Counted from the first letter of the stretch, positions 15,969-25,672 are shown. The stretch: 44,115 nt of DNA from Paenibacillus xylanilyticus (GCF_013359935.1 NZ_JABMCB010000164.1:1-44115); one strand, 5' to 3'. Numbers and translations: made by a program. Notes: generated from the sequence alone by a model not told the origin.

Positions 15969-17330
15969 TTAAGCTGATTTTCCTGACTCTCCAAGAATCA
16001 CATCAGCCTGCTGTTCAGCCATCTTGGCAGCTGTTGCCTTAGTCCCCAGACCATTGAACAGCAAATTCATAAAGATGGCGGTGAAGCTTCCGGCAATGAT
16101 TCCGTTACCCAGCATAATCTGTGCCCAGTCCGGTGCACCCGCAAACAACTCAGGCACGACCGTAACTCCCAATCCCATCCCTACGGAACAGGCAATGATG
16201 AACAGGTTCTCATGCCGGTTCAGATCAACCTGGCTGCCGATGATGCGAATTCCGGATGAAACAACCATTCCGAACAGCGCAACCATCGCCCCGCCCAATA
16301 CAGAACCGGGTACAAGCTGTGCGAGTGCTGCAATTTTCGGTACGAATCCGATCACAACGAGTAGTCCACCTGCTACCACGATAACATCGCGTGTTTTAAC
16401 ACGGGTCATCTGTACAAGCCCCACATTTTGCGAATAGGTGGTATATGGGAATGAGTTGAATATCCCGCCAAGCACAATCGCGAGTCCTTCCGCACGGTAA
16501 CCACGGGCCAGATCCTTGGAGGACAAGTCTTTGTCCAATATTTTGCCGAGAGCCATAAATACACCAGTAGATTCAGCCACGCTCACAATCGCCACCAGGA
16601 TCATCGTCAGAATAGGAACAATCTCAAACGTTGGTGTACCGAAGTAAAATGGCTTCACCACATGGAACCAGCTTGCTTCACGAATCGGAGCAAAATTAAC
16701 CTCGCCCATAAATCCTGCCGCTACCGTACCTGCAAGAAGACCAACCAGCACGGCAATCGAACGGATGAATCCTGTCGTGAAACGGGTCATTAGAATAATA
16801 AACAGCAGTACGCCGAAGCCTAACAGTAGATTCGTCCCACTGCCGAAGTCTTCCGCCCCCTGACCGCCCCCCAGATCTCTAAACGCTACAGGAATCAGTG
16901 TCAGACCAATAATGGTCACGACTGAACCTGTCACAACGGGCGGAAACAGACGGATCAGTTTGCCGAACAGCCCCGAGAACAATACTACAAAAATCCCCGA
17001 CGCGATGACTGCCCCGTAAATGGCAGACACCCCGCTGTTCAGACCAATCAAGATCATTGGAGATACTGCTTGGAATGCACAGCCAAGCATAACCGGCAGT
17101 CCAACTCCGAAATAACGATTACCCCATACCTGCAGCAGCGTGGCCACACCACAGGCGAGCAGGTCAATGGCAATCAAATATGTCAGTTGTTCCTGGGTAA
17201 AGCCGAGTGCGTTACTAACGATAAGTGGTACGACTACCGCTCCCGCATACATCGCAAGGACATGCTGCAGACCAAGCGAGAACGTTTTGATGGGATGCCG
17301 GTGCCGCTGGAAAATGCGCTCGCGTGCCAT
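15969..17330 (-). CDS. pbuX: Xanthine permease (NCS2 family)
   Basis: A 453-aa transporter with about 14 hydrophobic segments, somewhat longer than B. subtilis PbuX. The start FSLGLQHVLAMYAGAVVVPL (about residues 17-36) and FPPVVTGSVVTIIGLTLIPV (about 135-154) are NCS2 signatures, and the segment VAESTGVFMALGKI carries the Glu of TM8 that binds purine in this family. It imports xanthine with protons. The ATG at 17328-17330 directly follows the xpt stop (1-nt gap), so it is co-transcribed and controlled by the same riboswitch. Confidence 0.93.
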   Translation of the reverse strand: MARERIFQRHRHPIKTFSLGLQHVLAMYAGAVVVPLIVSNALGFTQEQLTYLIAIDLLACGVATLLQVWGNRYFGVGLPVMLGCAFQAVSPMILIGLNSGVSAIYGAVIASGIFVVLFSGLFGKLIRLFPPVVTGSVVTIIGLTLIPVAFRDLGGGQGAEDFGSGTNLLLGFGVLLFIILMTRFTTGFIRSIAVLVGLLAGTVAAGFMGEVNFAPIREASWFHVVKPFYFGTPTFEIVPILTMILVAIVSVAESTGVFMALGKILDKDLSSKDLARGYRAEGLAIVLGGIFNSFPYTTYSQNVGLVQMTRVKTRDVIVVAGGLLVVIGFVPKIAALAQLVPGSVLGGAMVALFGMVVSSGIRIIGSQVDLNRHENLFIIACSVGMGLGVTVVPELFAGAPDWAQIMLGNGIIAGSFTAIFMNLLFNGLGTKATAAKMAEQQADVILGESGKSA

Positions 17331-17331
17331 A

Positions 17332-18048
<717 letters not shown>

Positions 18049-18188
18049 GTACTTATCAGAACAAGCCGTGTCGGATGCTGCATGTACACATGAATAGATT
18101 GGACATCAATACACGAGAACCACTCTCGGCATATAACTTCGTCATTACCTAGAGAGGGCGCCCAATCATAGCGATCATGCAGATCTTT

Positions 18189-18253
18189 CCCGTAGTCCGA
18201 TCATTCCGGTGATCGGGTAGAGACATGCAGGCCTATTCCTGCACATATACGAG
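18189..18253 (-). ncRNA. Guanine-type purine riboswitch aptamer
   Basis: On the minus strand P1 is CUCGUA (18253-18248) with UACGGG (18194-18189). P2 is UGCAGG/CCUGCA, P3 is CGAUCA/UGAUCG, J2/3 contains GUCUCUACC and J3/1 contains GACUACG, whose C is the base equivalent to C74 that selects guanine/hypoxanthine over adenine. The GG of L2 and the CC of L3, which form the loop-loop contact, are kept. Both loops look one base short: L2 is AAUAGG and L3 is CCGGAA, where the usual loops have seven bases. It precedes xpt-pbuX, the classic target. Confidence 0.9.
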
Positions 18254-18312
18254 TAACGGCATATTTAATTTTTGGCTCCAAGATTCGTTACAATATATGA
18301 TTGCGAACCTGA

Positions 18313-18340
18313 AATATAAAAGTGTAAACGTAACTGACAA
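18313..18340 (-). promoter_or_regulatory. Promoter of the riboswitch-xpt-pbuX unit
   Basis: TTGTCA (18340-18335) and TATATT (18318-18313) on the minus strand, spaced 16 nt. The start site would lie about 50 nt before the aptamer. Confidence 0.5.
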
Positions 18341-18432
18341 TGTTAGAAGTATACCGAATCGGCGGCATGAAATAAAGAAGTATTTTCATGGAAATTGTGA
18401 AAACATGTCTTAATTTGTAACCAGGGGGGTGA

Positions 18433-18462
18433 TTGGTGCGTGTTTTTTTTGTACAATATGAT
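18433..18462 (+). promoter_or_regulatory. Likely mscL promoter
   Basis: TTGGTG (18433-18438) and TATGAT (18457-18462) spaced 18 nt, about 50 nt before the mscL start. Confidence 0.4.
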
Positions 18463-18514
18463 AACCGAAGCATGGCCTGAACTATGAATTTATCGGTCAA
18501 AGGAGATTGCAGAG

Positions 18515-19009
18515 ATGAAAGGCATACTTAAGGAATTCAAGGAATTCGCCGTACGCGGCAACGTGATTGACCTGGCGGTTGGTGTCATCATCGGGGCTGC
18601 TTTTGGCAAAATCGTCACGTCCCTCGTGAATGATATCATCATGCCCCCTGTCGGGAAGCTGCTAGGAGGCATTGATTTCAGTCAGAAAATCATTAATCTG
18701 GATGGGGAAATGAGAACCGCCAGCGGAGAGGAAATAACGACATTGGCTCAAGCCAATGAGGCAGGCGCTACAGTTATCGCCTACGGACAATTCATCAACA
18801 TACTTATTGATTTCCTGATTGTTGCATTTTGCATTTTTATGCTCGTCAAGGGCGTCAATTATATTAAAAGCAAAGAGCACAAAAAGCCTGAGCCGAAAAA
18901 AACAACCAAGGCTTGCAAGTATTGCCTGTCCGAAATACCGGCTGCAGCTACCCGCTGCTCGCACTGTACTTCAGTGCTGGAGGCAGAAGGCAGCAGCGCC
19001 CCGGCATAA
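18515..19009 (+). CDS. mscL: Large-conductance mechanosensitive channel with C-terminal zinc ribbon
   Basis: A 164-aa protein. Residues 1-125 are a normal MscL: amphipathic N-terminus [16 protein letters not shown], pore helix TM1 [20 protein letters not shown], periplasmic loop, TM2 around [20 protein letters not shown] and the basic cytoplasmic end. It opens under membrane tension and releases solutes on hypo-osmotic shock. The tail adds [18 protein letters not shown] (about residues 133-150), two CxxC pairs forming a zinc ribbon not present in E. coli MscL (136 aa). The ATG follows AAAGGAGA. The gene has its own promoter and terminator. Confidence 0.95.
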   Translation: MKGILKEFKEFAVRGNVIDLAVGVIIGAAFGKIVTSLVNDIIMPPVGKLLGGIDFSQKIINLDGEMRTASGEEITTLAQANEAGATVIAYGQFINILIDFLIVAFCIFMLVKGVNYIKSKEHKKPEPKKTTKACKYCLSEIPAAATRCSHCTSVLEAEGSSAPA

Positions 19010-19061
19010 TCAGCAGGGTTACTACTGTCACTGTTTATGTAAAGGAAACCGCTCCAGCATG

Positions 19062-19092
19062 AAAGGTCTCACCCTAAAGGTGGGGCCTTTTT
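19062..19092 (+). terminator. mscL terminator
   Basis: AAAGG-T-CTCACC pairs with GGTGGG-GCCTTT (19063-19090), ending in TTTTT. Confidence 0.85.
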
Positions 19093-19155
19093 CATTATGG
19101 CCATGAGCAGATGAATGCTGCTGTAACTTAAACTATTTTAAAACATCATCATGGT

Positions 19156-19458
19156 CTAGAATCGGCGTGGCAGCAGATGCTCCAAAATCGACTTCAGATC
19201 CTTATCTTCCTTATAAACTTCTTCCCCGGTATCGAGTTCGGTTACCCGAATATATTCAAAGTTAGCCGAAGCATCTACCGGTTTAAACAGCAATTGTGCC
19301 TCATCCTCAAGACGTACGTTGAAGCCCATATCCTTAAACATGGTCGTTAACTGATGGTTTGCCGGTTCCTGTCCTTGCCCGACAAAGATAAGCCCTCTAA
19401 GACTTTTACGCTCCTGTGGTTGCGGATAAATGACCTGAAAGTGTACAATGCATTCCAT
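19156..19458 (-). CDS. Protein of unknown function (100 aa)
   Basis: A 100-aa soluble protein beginning MECIVHFQVIYPQPQERKSL. It has an alternating strand/helix pattern: GLIFVGQGQEP, then a helix TTMFKDMGFNVRLEDEA, then FEYIRVTELDTGEEVYKED and a helical end. No cysteine cluster beyond Cys3, no membrane segment. AAAGGGGA lies 7 nt before the ATG at 19458, which is preferred over an upstream in-frame ATG. It is divergent from the Nudix gene, sharing an 80-bp region. I do not recognise the family. Confidence 0.7.
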   Translation of the reverse strand: MECIVHFQVIYPQPQERKSLRGLIFVGQGQEPANHQLTTMFKDMGFNVRLEDEAQLLFKPVDASANFEYIRVTELDTGEEVYKEDKDLKSILEHLLPRRF

Positions 19459-19537
19459 ACGTTCGTTCCCCTTTCTTTTAAAACGCACTTTGTGAAATTT
19501 TGAACTTTAAAACTTGCTATATAAGGAGATACGTATT

Positions 19538-20233
19538 ATGACCCAAGAACGTTTCGACATTTATGACGATCAGCAGCAATGGTTAGGCACGGAGCTTCGC
19601 AGTGAGGTGCATGCCAAAGGATATTGGCACCGTTCATTCCACTGCTGGATCGTGCGTGACGATCACGATCAGCGGATGGTTCTTTTTCAACGTCGCCGCG
19701 AGATCAAGGATACCTTCCCCGGTTGTTATGACATTACAGCAGCTGGACACCTTAGTGCGGGTGAGCAGCTTGAGGATGCAAGTCGCGAACTGGAAGAAGA
19801 GCTGGGAGTACATGTCCCTTTTGAAGCCCTGACTTATCTGATGACTGCCAAGCAGCAGCTGCAAGGCGAGGTTCGCGGCGTACCATTTATGGATCGGGAG
19901 ATCAGCTCGGTATATGGTTTATGCCTGAACCAGCCACTTGAGGCTTACACCTTGCAGGCCAGTGAAGTGGACAGCCTGTATGAAGTGCCTCTACATGATC
20001 TGCTTGCCTTGTTCCGTGGTGAAATGGATTCAATCCAGGCCAGTGGGGTGAATGCGCAGCAGACACCGTTGCCAGATTCCGTGAATCAAGTAAATCAGGC
20101 TCATAAGCGCGAATGTTCATCTCCCATTCCGGAACGTCAGGATCGTTTTATTCAAGCTTCCGAATTCGTGCCTCATGGGACGGAGTATTATATCAGTGTA
20201 CTCGAAGCTCTATATCACGTGCCCAAAGGCTGA
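19538..20233 (+). CDS. Nudix hydrolase, IPP-isomerase-like branch
   Basis: A 231-aa protein with the Nudix box G-HLSAG-E-QLEDAS-RELEEELGV (about residues 71-93). The spacer between the first Glu and the RE pair is six residues instead of seven, a form seen in the YfcD/isopentenyl-diphosphate-isomerase-like branch of the family. The N-terminal part FDIYDDQQQWLG...HRSFHCWIV also suits that branch. These enzymes hydrolyse nucleoside-diphosphate-X substrates; the substrate here is unknown. An insertion rich in Gln/Asn (about 165-200) is unusual. The ATG at 19538 follows AAGGAGA. Confidence 0.85.
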   Translation: MTQERFDIYDDQQQWLGTELRSEVHAKGYWHRSFHCWIVRDDHDQRMVLFQRRREIKDTFPGCYDITAAGHLSAGEQLEDASRELEEELGVHVPFEALTYLMTAKQQLQGEVRGVPFMDREISSVYGLCLNQPLEAYTLQASEVDSLYEVPLHDLLALFRGEMDSIQASGVNAQQTPLPDSVNQVNQAHKRECSSPIPERQDRFIQASEFVPHGTEYYISVLEALYHVPKG

Positions 20234-20364
20234 TTCAAACGTTGTTTATAGTGGACTTCCGGGCTCATAGTTCAGTTTCTCAAAATTAGCATGACTTCAT
20301 ACCTTACTCTAACTCAGCAGGGCACACGTGCTGTGATGAACATCACTGCTTTGCTTCAAATCGC

Positions 20365-20410
20365 AAAAAAGCAGGCGTCTGTCTCTTGACAGCACCTGCT
20401 CGTTTTTTTT
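20365..20410. terminator. Bidirectional terminator
   Basis: AGCAGG (20370-20375) with CCTGCT (20395-20400) and an inner CTGTC/GACAG stem, A-run on the left and T-run (20403-20410) on the right. It serves the Nudix gene and the converging regulator gene. Confidence 0.85.
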
Positions 20411-20489
20411 ACACATATTGAAGTTCTCAAGATATGGCTCTGTTCCGGCTTTAACCGGGGGCCAGTGCCTCAGAACCGTTGGCTTAGCC

Positions 20490-21293
20490 TTAGCCTTGAT
20501 CTCCTCCGGCAGAAACAGACCAGTAACGTGCGGATAGCTGCCCAAACCGACGTCCGTAACGAGACTCCAGCTCTTCCCCCATATCCTGTTCTAATTCGTA
20601 TAGTACCAATTCCTGTGCAAAATGATTCAGCAGCAAACCTGTCATGACCGGATGCTCTGTCACGACAGCCTGAGTTGCGCAGGATTCCCCACGCATCCCC
20701 AGCATGCACCAGCGTCGATCAACGACAATGGAGAATTTTCTCCCGCTGCCGTTACCGTATAAAGGCAGACCCGGCCATGGGGCTGGCTGATCCAACATAC
20801 CTTCGCCTCCATCACATGACCATAACAGCCTGACACCGCGATCCTCGGCCCGTTTCAGATGATCCTGCAGCAGTTCGGCTTCCTCACGCCAAATATCCAC
20901 GACAATCTCGTGTTTGGCATCTGCCAGCTCGCGGCTCAGGTTATCGAACACATTCTTGTCACCTTCAATATTGTAGAAGACCGGTTTCTCGGGTTCATGC
21001 TGTGGCATGCTGCTCTGTACATAATCAAGAGATGCACGCATCTGCCCGGAGATCATTCGGGTCATCTCCTCCGGTTTCAGCACACTGTACTTCGCAGGCT
21101 CTCCGGCACTACAGCGCAGAAACCCGCGCTGAGAGAGTCTTTGCAAGGTGGAATATACATTGGAACGGGACACGCCCAGCCTCTTCGCAACCTCATAGCC
21201 TGAGGCAGAGCCTTGGCGTGCGAGTTCCACCATAATTTTGGATTCCATCTCGGTAAAGCCGAGATGATTCAGATGATGCAGCAGTTGGTCCAT
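20490..21293 (-). CDS. TrmB-family transcriptional regulator
   Basis: A 267-aa protein. Residues 1-75 are a winged helix of TrmB type (LGFTEMESKIMVELARQG, then ASGYEVAKRLGVSRSNVYST, LQRLSQRGFL, PAKYSVLKPEEM). The rest (about 105-240) resembles the phospholipase-D-like effector domain of TrmB proteins: VFDNLSRELADAKHEIVVDI, VRLLWSCDGGEG, FSIVVDRRWCMLGM, TEHPVMTGLL. These proteins often sense sugars. The ATG at 21291-21293 follows GGGGGG by 8 nt. There is no transporter next to it, so the target is unclear. Confidence 0.85.
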   Translation of the reverse strand: MDQLLHHLNHLGFTEMESKIMVELARQGSASGYEVAKRLGVSRSNVYSTLQRLSQRGFLRCSAGEPAKYSVLKPEEMTRMISGQMRASLDYVQSSMPQHEPEKPVFYNIEGDKNVFDNLSRELADAKHEIVVDIWREEAELLQDHLKRAEDRGVRLLWSCDGGEGMLDQPAPWPGLPLYGNGSGRKFSIVVDRRWCMLGMRGESCATQAVVTEHPVMTGLLLNHFAQELVLYELEQDMGEELESRYGRRFGQLSARYWSVSAGGDQG

Positions 21294-21360
21294 ATTCCCG
21301 TCCCCCCATGCTGTCAGCAACCACACTGCCTTACCTTACTGTGGCAGTGGTTCTACTGCA

Positions 21361-22152
21361 TCAGATCTGTTCTGCACCACAACGTGGGCACCACTTTGAG
21401 CCTTTCGGTAGCTCAGCAGCACAAATCTGGCATTTGACCATTTCACGAGGCACTTCAGTCTGTACGTCAACCGTGTTCACGATCGGGTTATTCTCTTTCC
21501 AATAACGGATGCGCTCATCAAGTTCCTGCTGCCGTTCCCGTTCACGCAGCATTTCTTCTTCCCGGCGGCGTTCCCACTCTGCATCGAACGCTTCCTTCTC
21601 TTCCTGGGTAAATTCAGCACTGTTGAATTCGGATTCGGTCTCCAGATCGGCAATGGACGGAATTACCGTGTGATATGGCTCGGCTTCATCCGTTTCTTCT
21701 TCAATCGTTTCATCATAAAATGGCCGTTCCGTACTTTGAGCTACTGCTGCTTCCTGTCTGGCTGTAGCCGGACCTGCGGATGCTGCTGTTGCAGCCTTGA
21801 ATCCCCCCAGCTTGCGTCCGCATTCCGGACAGAAATTGGCATCCAGTGAAGCAACGTGGCCACATTCGCACAACCGCTCATTTTTGAGTTCCGCAATTTT
21901 GCTGCGGAGACTGTCAATCTCATCCTGCAATTCGTCGCACAAATGCGACAGATCAACCATCTCTTTTTCGGCACGAGTCATATCTTGTGCACGGTAACCC
22001 TCATAAAAGATGCGACCCATATCTGTAAAATGGACTTCCTGTTCCTGCTGCAAGCCCACAATTTGATTGTTCAATTTCCCAATCTCAACAGCGTGCTGGG
22101 CACGCTCTGTTGCCTTGTTCGCTCCGTTCTTGATTCGTTGAAGCAATTTCAT
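21361..22152 (-). CDS. Coiled-coil protein with two zinc ribbons
   Basis: A 263-aa soluble protein. Residues 1-95 are a long coiled coil (ending in LCDELQDEIDSLRSKIAELK). A first zinc ribbon CECGHVASLDANFCPECG lies at about 95-112, then an Ala-rich linker, an acidic stretch, a Glu/Arg-rich helix (about 185-220) and a second ribbon CQICAAELPKGSKWCPRCG at the end. GAGGAGA precedes the ATG. It lies 67 nt upstream of the TrmB gene in the same direction and may be co-transcribed. The role is unknown; such proteins are often scaffolds. Confidence 0.8.
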   Translation of the reverse strand: MKLLQRIKNGANKATERAQHAVEIGKLNNQIVGLQQEQEVHFTDMGRIFYEGYRAQDMTRAEKEMVDLSHLCDELQDEIDSLRSKIAELKNERLCECGHVASLDANFCPECGRKLGGFKAATAASAGPATARQEAAVAQSTERPFYDETIEEETDEAEPYHTVIPSIADLETESEFNSAEFTQEEKEAFDAEWERRREEEMLRERERQQELDERIRYWKENNPIVNTVDVQTEVPREMVKCQICAAELPKGSKWCPRCGAEQI

Positions 22153-22484
22153 GACATCTCCTCCTCTGTCCCGTCAGACGTTGAATCTCTCGATTCAACT
22201 GCAATTTGTTCTTTAAATTTTCATAGTATATAACTTATACGATATCATGCCAAAAAGTTGCGCATTCGCGCGCGAGTGCCCGTTTTCTGCCGATGATGGA
22301 TGAAATCGGGGGCTTTCGTCAGGACCATACGTTCGGGTATAATGAAGCTTTGGCCCTGCCATAACCGCCTGCTTAGGCGACTAACTCTATCATACCAATT
22401 TACAATGTGATTGTGAAAAGGGCAAATGGTTTACTTTTAACCGGGATAGTCCTATCCCTGAATGCATACAGAGGTGGATGAAAC
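22153..22484. other. Intergenic region between divergent genes
   Basis: No gene is seen. GGGATA-GTCC-TATCCC (22443-22458) is a small perfect hairpin about 15 nt before the ribosome binding site of the helicase gene and could affect its translation or be an operator. The stretch TTGCGCATTCGCGCGCGAGTGC near 22260 is locally GC-rich. Confidence 0.35.
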
Positions 22485-25052
22485 ATGTTAAGCCCGAACT
22501 CAACGTTCTACGCCCGTCCGCTCGGGGTCACTCCGGCGGCATCCTTGCCCCAGTCCCCGTCTGCTCCACTGGAGACCAGTCGGCAGCTCGTGGGCGATGA
22601 TCAAAAGGATGCATTCTACTTCCGTTCACTGGAAGAGGCAGGCATCCGTCTGAATGGGCCACAAATCTCGGCCGTCCGTCACGGCAAAGGGCCCCTGCTC
22701 ACGCTGGCCGGAGCTGGCTGCGGCAAAACAACCGTACTGGCTGCCCGAGCCGGCTACCTCATGGAGGTCAGCGGTGTTCATGCAGGCAGCATTCTGCTGG
22801 TGACCTTTACGAATAAGGCTGCTGCCGAGATGAAAGACCGCATTGCATCACTGCCAGGCATACGTCCTGCAGCTGCGCGAGCGGTGCAGGCCCGTACATT
22901 TCATTCTTTCGCCTTGACGCTGCTGCGTCATTACGGTGTACAGGAAGAGATTTTTGGAGAACCCCGTGCCCAGCATACCGTAATCAAAATGCTTCTGCGC
23001 CAATATGGCATGAGTGAAGCATTTCAACCCGAGAGTCTGCTGTCCATGCTGTCTGCATGGAAGATGCAAGGCTCCGAGACAACGGACCTTCCGGCAAAGT
23101 CGCAGGAGGAACGTGATGCCAAGCGGGTTCTACTTGGTTACGAGAACTGGAAGCGAGAACGAAACAAGATGGATTTCGATGATATTTTACTGAAGGCAGC
23201 AGCCCTGCTTCGTGATCCGGCTGTGCTGAAGCCGCTGCAGCAGCGTTTTCAGTATATTATGGTCGATGAGTTCCAGGATACGAATAATCTGCAATATGAA
23301 ATTGTCCAGAAGCTGGCTTCGGCCCATCGCAACCTGATGGTTGTGGGGGATGATGACCAGACCATCTATACCTTTAATGGAGCGCGTCAGGAATCGATCC
23401 TTGAATTCGATAAAGTTTACCCTGGTGCACGGATCGTGACGCTGGATATCAATTATCGCAGTGATGCACGCATCCTTGGACTTGGCAGTGAACTGGTCGC
23501 CCGCAACAAGCGAAGACGTGACAAGCGGCTTCGTGCAGCCGGCCATCGCGGAGACGCACCCCGCTTCGCCACACCTTCGAATGCAGAGGAGGAAGCTGCT
23601 TGGGTCGTGAACCAGCTCTGCCAGCAGGTTGAGGAAGGATTGCACACATATCGAGATATTGCAATCCTGCACCGAACAGCCAGCAGCAGCCGGGCAGTGT
23701 TTGAACAGTTGGTTCTTAAAGATGTGCCGTTTGTACAGCACGGGGCTTCTCCTGTATTTTACGATCAGTCACTTATCAGACCCCTGATGGATCATATGCG
23801 CCTCTCCCTGAATCCACGCGCTGTAGATGCTCTCCCCAGCGCACTTGGACCACTTTACGTCTCCCGTGATGCTGGTCTGGAGTGGATTCAGCGGAACGAA
23901 CAGCAGCAGGCCAAAAAATATCCGCTGATCCATCTGGCCAAATGGGACAAGCTGAAGCCCTTTCAGCAGGAACAGGTCAAGGAACGCATCAAGCTGATTA
24001 AGTCGCTGCACAAAATGAAACCGGTCATCGCCATTCAGGAGATGCGACGCCAGTTTTACGACAAATATATGGAGAGCGGCGATCCCAGCATTTTCACCCA
24101 CTACAAGGAAACGATGCTGGAGACACTGGACGAATTCGAAGCGGCCGCCAAAAAGTTCGAAACCGTGGAAGAGTTTATCCAATTCGCTGACGAGCTCTCC
24201 CGCAGGCACCGTGAGATGGAGTCCCTGCGGCGTGCCCAGGACAGCGATGCAGTACAGCTGATGACCATCCACCGGGCCAAGGGACTGGAATTCCCATGTG
24301 TCTACTGGATTGGTGCCAGCGAGGGAATCGTACCTCACAGCACAGCTCTGCGGCAGGATATCCCTGAAGATCAGAAGGCTGCTCTGGCGGTACAACAGAC
24401 CGATACGGAACTGGATATGGCTCTGGAAGAGGAGCGGCGGCTCGCTTATGTTGCCATCACGCGAGCCAAACAGTACTTATATGTTACATCGCCAGCGAGT
24501 CATCACGGCAAGCCAGCAGATGTATCCCGTTTTCTGCTTGAAGCCTTTGGCATGGAAGTTCCAGACAAACGCAAAGACCGTGATGAAAGCCGAACCAGCA
24601 TTCATACGTCATACAGCAAGGGATCAGGGCAACGTTCCCGATCAGCTGCCCGGTCCGAAGGTCGGGATGTGGTACATCGCCGTTCCATCAGCCACAGTGA
24701 TCGTGACTTCGAGGTACACAGCGAACGTGATGAGGATCGCCTCAGTGAACGGCGTGGCAGCGGAGAAATTCGCAAACATAAGGCGTTCAGCACGGCAGGT
24801 GTGAGTCAAACACCCACAACTTCCTCCCGCTCGCGATCTTCAGGTTCAGGCCATGCTGAACAGACTGAGACCGTTGCAATCTGGAAATGCAGCTCTTCCA
24901 GCTGCAAGGCATGGCTCCGTCAGAAGCCAGCCGTTCCTTCGGCAAAAGCAAGTAAACGAGCAGCATCCGGGCCACCTGCCTGTCCCCTGTGTTCAGGATC
25001 CATGGTAGCCGGAACACGCGAGGTGCCTGTGACTGGGCGGGCTGGCCGATAA
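22485..25052 (+). CDS. UvrD/Rep-family 3'-5' DNA helicase, YjcD-like
   Basis: An 855-aa superfamily 1A helicase. Motifs in order: Q-motif LNGPQISAV (about 56-64), Walker A AGAGCGKT (75-82), Ia VTFTNKAAAEM, II VDEFQDTN (about 260-267), III GDDDQTIYTFNGA (about 288), IV LDINYRSDARIL, V MTIHRAKGLEFP (about 593) and VI AYVAITRAKQYL (about 653-664). It is close to B. subtilis YjcD in size and layout. The extra C-terminal part (about 690-855) is a long Ser/Arg/Asp/His-rich linker ending in a zinc-binding pattern CSSSSC...CPLC. It acts on DNA in repair or replication-conflict handling. The ATG follows AGAGGTGG. Monocistronic. Confidence 0.93.
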   Translation: MLSPNSTFYARPLGVTPAASLPQSPSAPLETSRQLVGDDQKDAFYFRSLEEAGIRLNGPQISAVRHGKGPLLTLAGAGCGKTTVLAARAGYLMEVSGVHAGSILLVTFTNKAAAEMKDRIASLPGIRPAAARAVQARTFHSFALTLLRHYGVQEEIFGEPRAQHTVIKMLLRQYGMSEAFQPESLLSMLSAWKMQGSETTDLPAKSQEERDAKRVLLGYENWKRERNKMDFDDILLKAAALLRDPAVLKPLQQRFQYIMVDEFQDTNNLQYEIVQKLASAHRNLMVVGDDDQTIYTFNGARQESILEFDKVYPGARIVTLDINYRSDARILGLGSELVARNKRRRDKRLRAAGHRGDAPRFATPSNAEEEAAWVVNQLCQQVEEGLHTYRDIAILHRTASSSRAVFEQLVLKDVPFVQHGASPVFYDQSLIRPLMDHMRLSLNPRAVDALPSALGPLYVSRDAGLEWIQRNEQQQAKKYPLIHLAKWDKLKPFQQEQVKERIKLIKSLHKMKPVIAIQEMRRQFYDKYMESGDPSIFTHYKETMLETLDEFEAAAKKFETVEEFIQFADELSRRHREMESLRRAQDSDAVQLMTIHRAKGLEFPCVYWIGASEGIVPHSTALRQDIPEDQKAALAVQQTDTELDMALEEERRLAYVAITRAKQYLYVTSPASHHGKPADVSRFLLEAFGMEVPDKRKDRDESRTSIHTSYSKGSGQRSRSAARSEGRDVVHRRSISHSDRDFEVHSERDEDRLSERRGSGEIRKHKAFSTAGVSQTPTTSSRSRSSGSGHAEQTETVAIWKCSSSSCKAWLRQKPAVPSAKASKRAASGPPACPLCSGSMVAGTREVPVTGRAGR

Positions 25053-25101
25053 CAAGCACTACATGATATAAAATCTCTTTGGAATCTTAAATTGGCAGTA
25101 C

Positions 25102-25140
25102 AGCCTATCCACAATTGATTATTGATGGATAGGCTTTTTT
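25102..25140 (+). terminator. Helicase gene terminator
   Basis: AGCCTATCCA (25102-25111) and TGGATAGGCT (25126-25135) form a perfect 10-bp stem followed by T residues. Confidence 0.9.
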
Positions 25141-25260
25141 CATGTAAGGGTATGTAAATATAATATTTTATTGGATATTATTGTATCCAGTGCTATTTTA
25201 CAATATATATTTAAGATATCTTGTCTTGCATTGGATCAGTTGAAACGAGGAGGTGCCTCA

Positions 25261-25578
25261 ATGGAATTGGAGAGTGCAATCAAAGAGAGGATACAAGAGC
25301 GATTTGATATATTACATGAGCTTTATGATATCTGGTTTACGGAAAATCCAGCTTTAATTGCTCCTATGGAAAGATTCTATCAGCAAGCACATATTGAGAA
25401 ACACAGAGCCATTACTTATTTGTTGAACAAAGGGTTTATCGCTGCCAATCCCGTAGAGAATGAACCTGAACTGGTGGCAGTCTGTATCACCGTAGACGGA
25501 ATTGATTTTTTCGAACAAGGCCGATTGGCTGGCAAAGGCAATGGATGGTCCGTTGCGACTGAATACTCGGATGAATAG
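25261..25578 (+). CDS. Unknown protein with winged-helix-like pattern (105 aa)
   Basis: A 105-aa soluble protein beginning MELESAIKERIQERFDILHE. It is helical at first, with HRAITYLLNKGFIAANPV followed by ELVAVCITVDGIDFFEQGR, which looks like the last helix and wing of a winged-helix fold (as in MarR/PadR-like proteins, where 'L-T-x-x-G' follows the wing). No other motif. GAGGAGG lies 8 nt before the ATG. The upstream region is AT-rich and contains the promoter. It has its own terminator. Function unknown; DNA binding is inference. Confidence 0.75.
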   Translation: MELESAIKERIQERFDILHELYDIWFTENPALIAPMERFYQQAHIEKHRAITYLLNKGFIAANPVENEPELVAVCITVDGIDFFEQGRLAGKGNGWSVATEYSDE

Positions 25579-25607
25579 GCATAAGTAACGGTATCCTTCG
25601 TTTCAGG

Positions 25608-25648
25608 GCGCTTACTGCTGTTTATTAACAGTAGAAGCGTCTTTTTTT
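25608..25648 (+). terminator. Rho-independent terminator
   Basis: GCGCTTACTGCTGTT pairs with AACAGTAGAAGCGT around a short loop (25608-25640), followed by seven T residues. Confidence 0.88.
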
Positions 25649-25672
25649 CCATTTTAGAATGGAGGTTGGATT

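Noticed and set aside
25105..25113. Another DnaA-box-like sequence (CTATCCACA)
   Set aside because: It is one arm of the helicase gene terminator and occurs alone.
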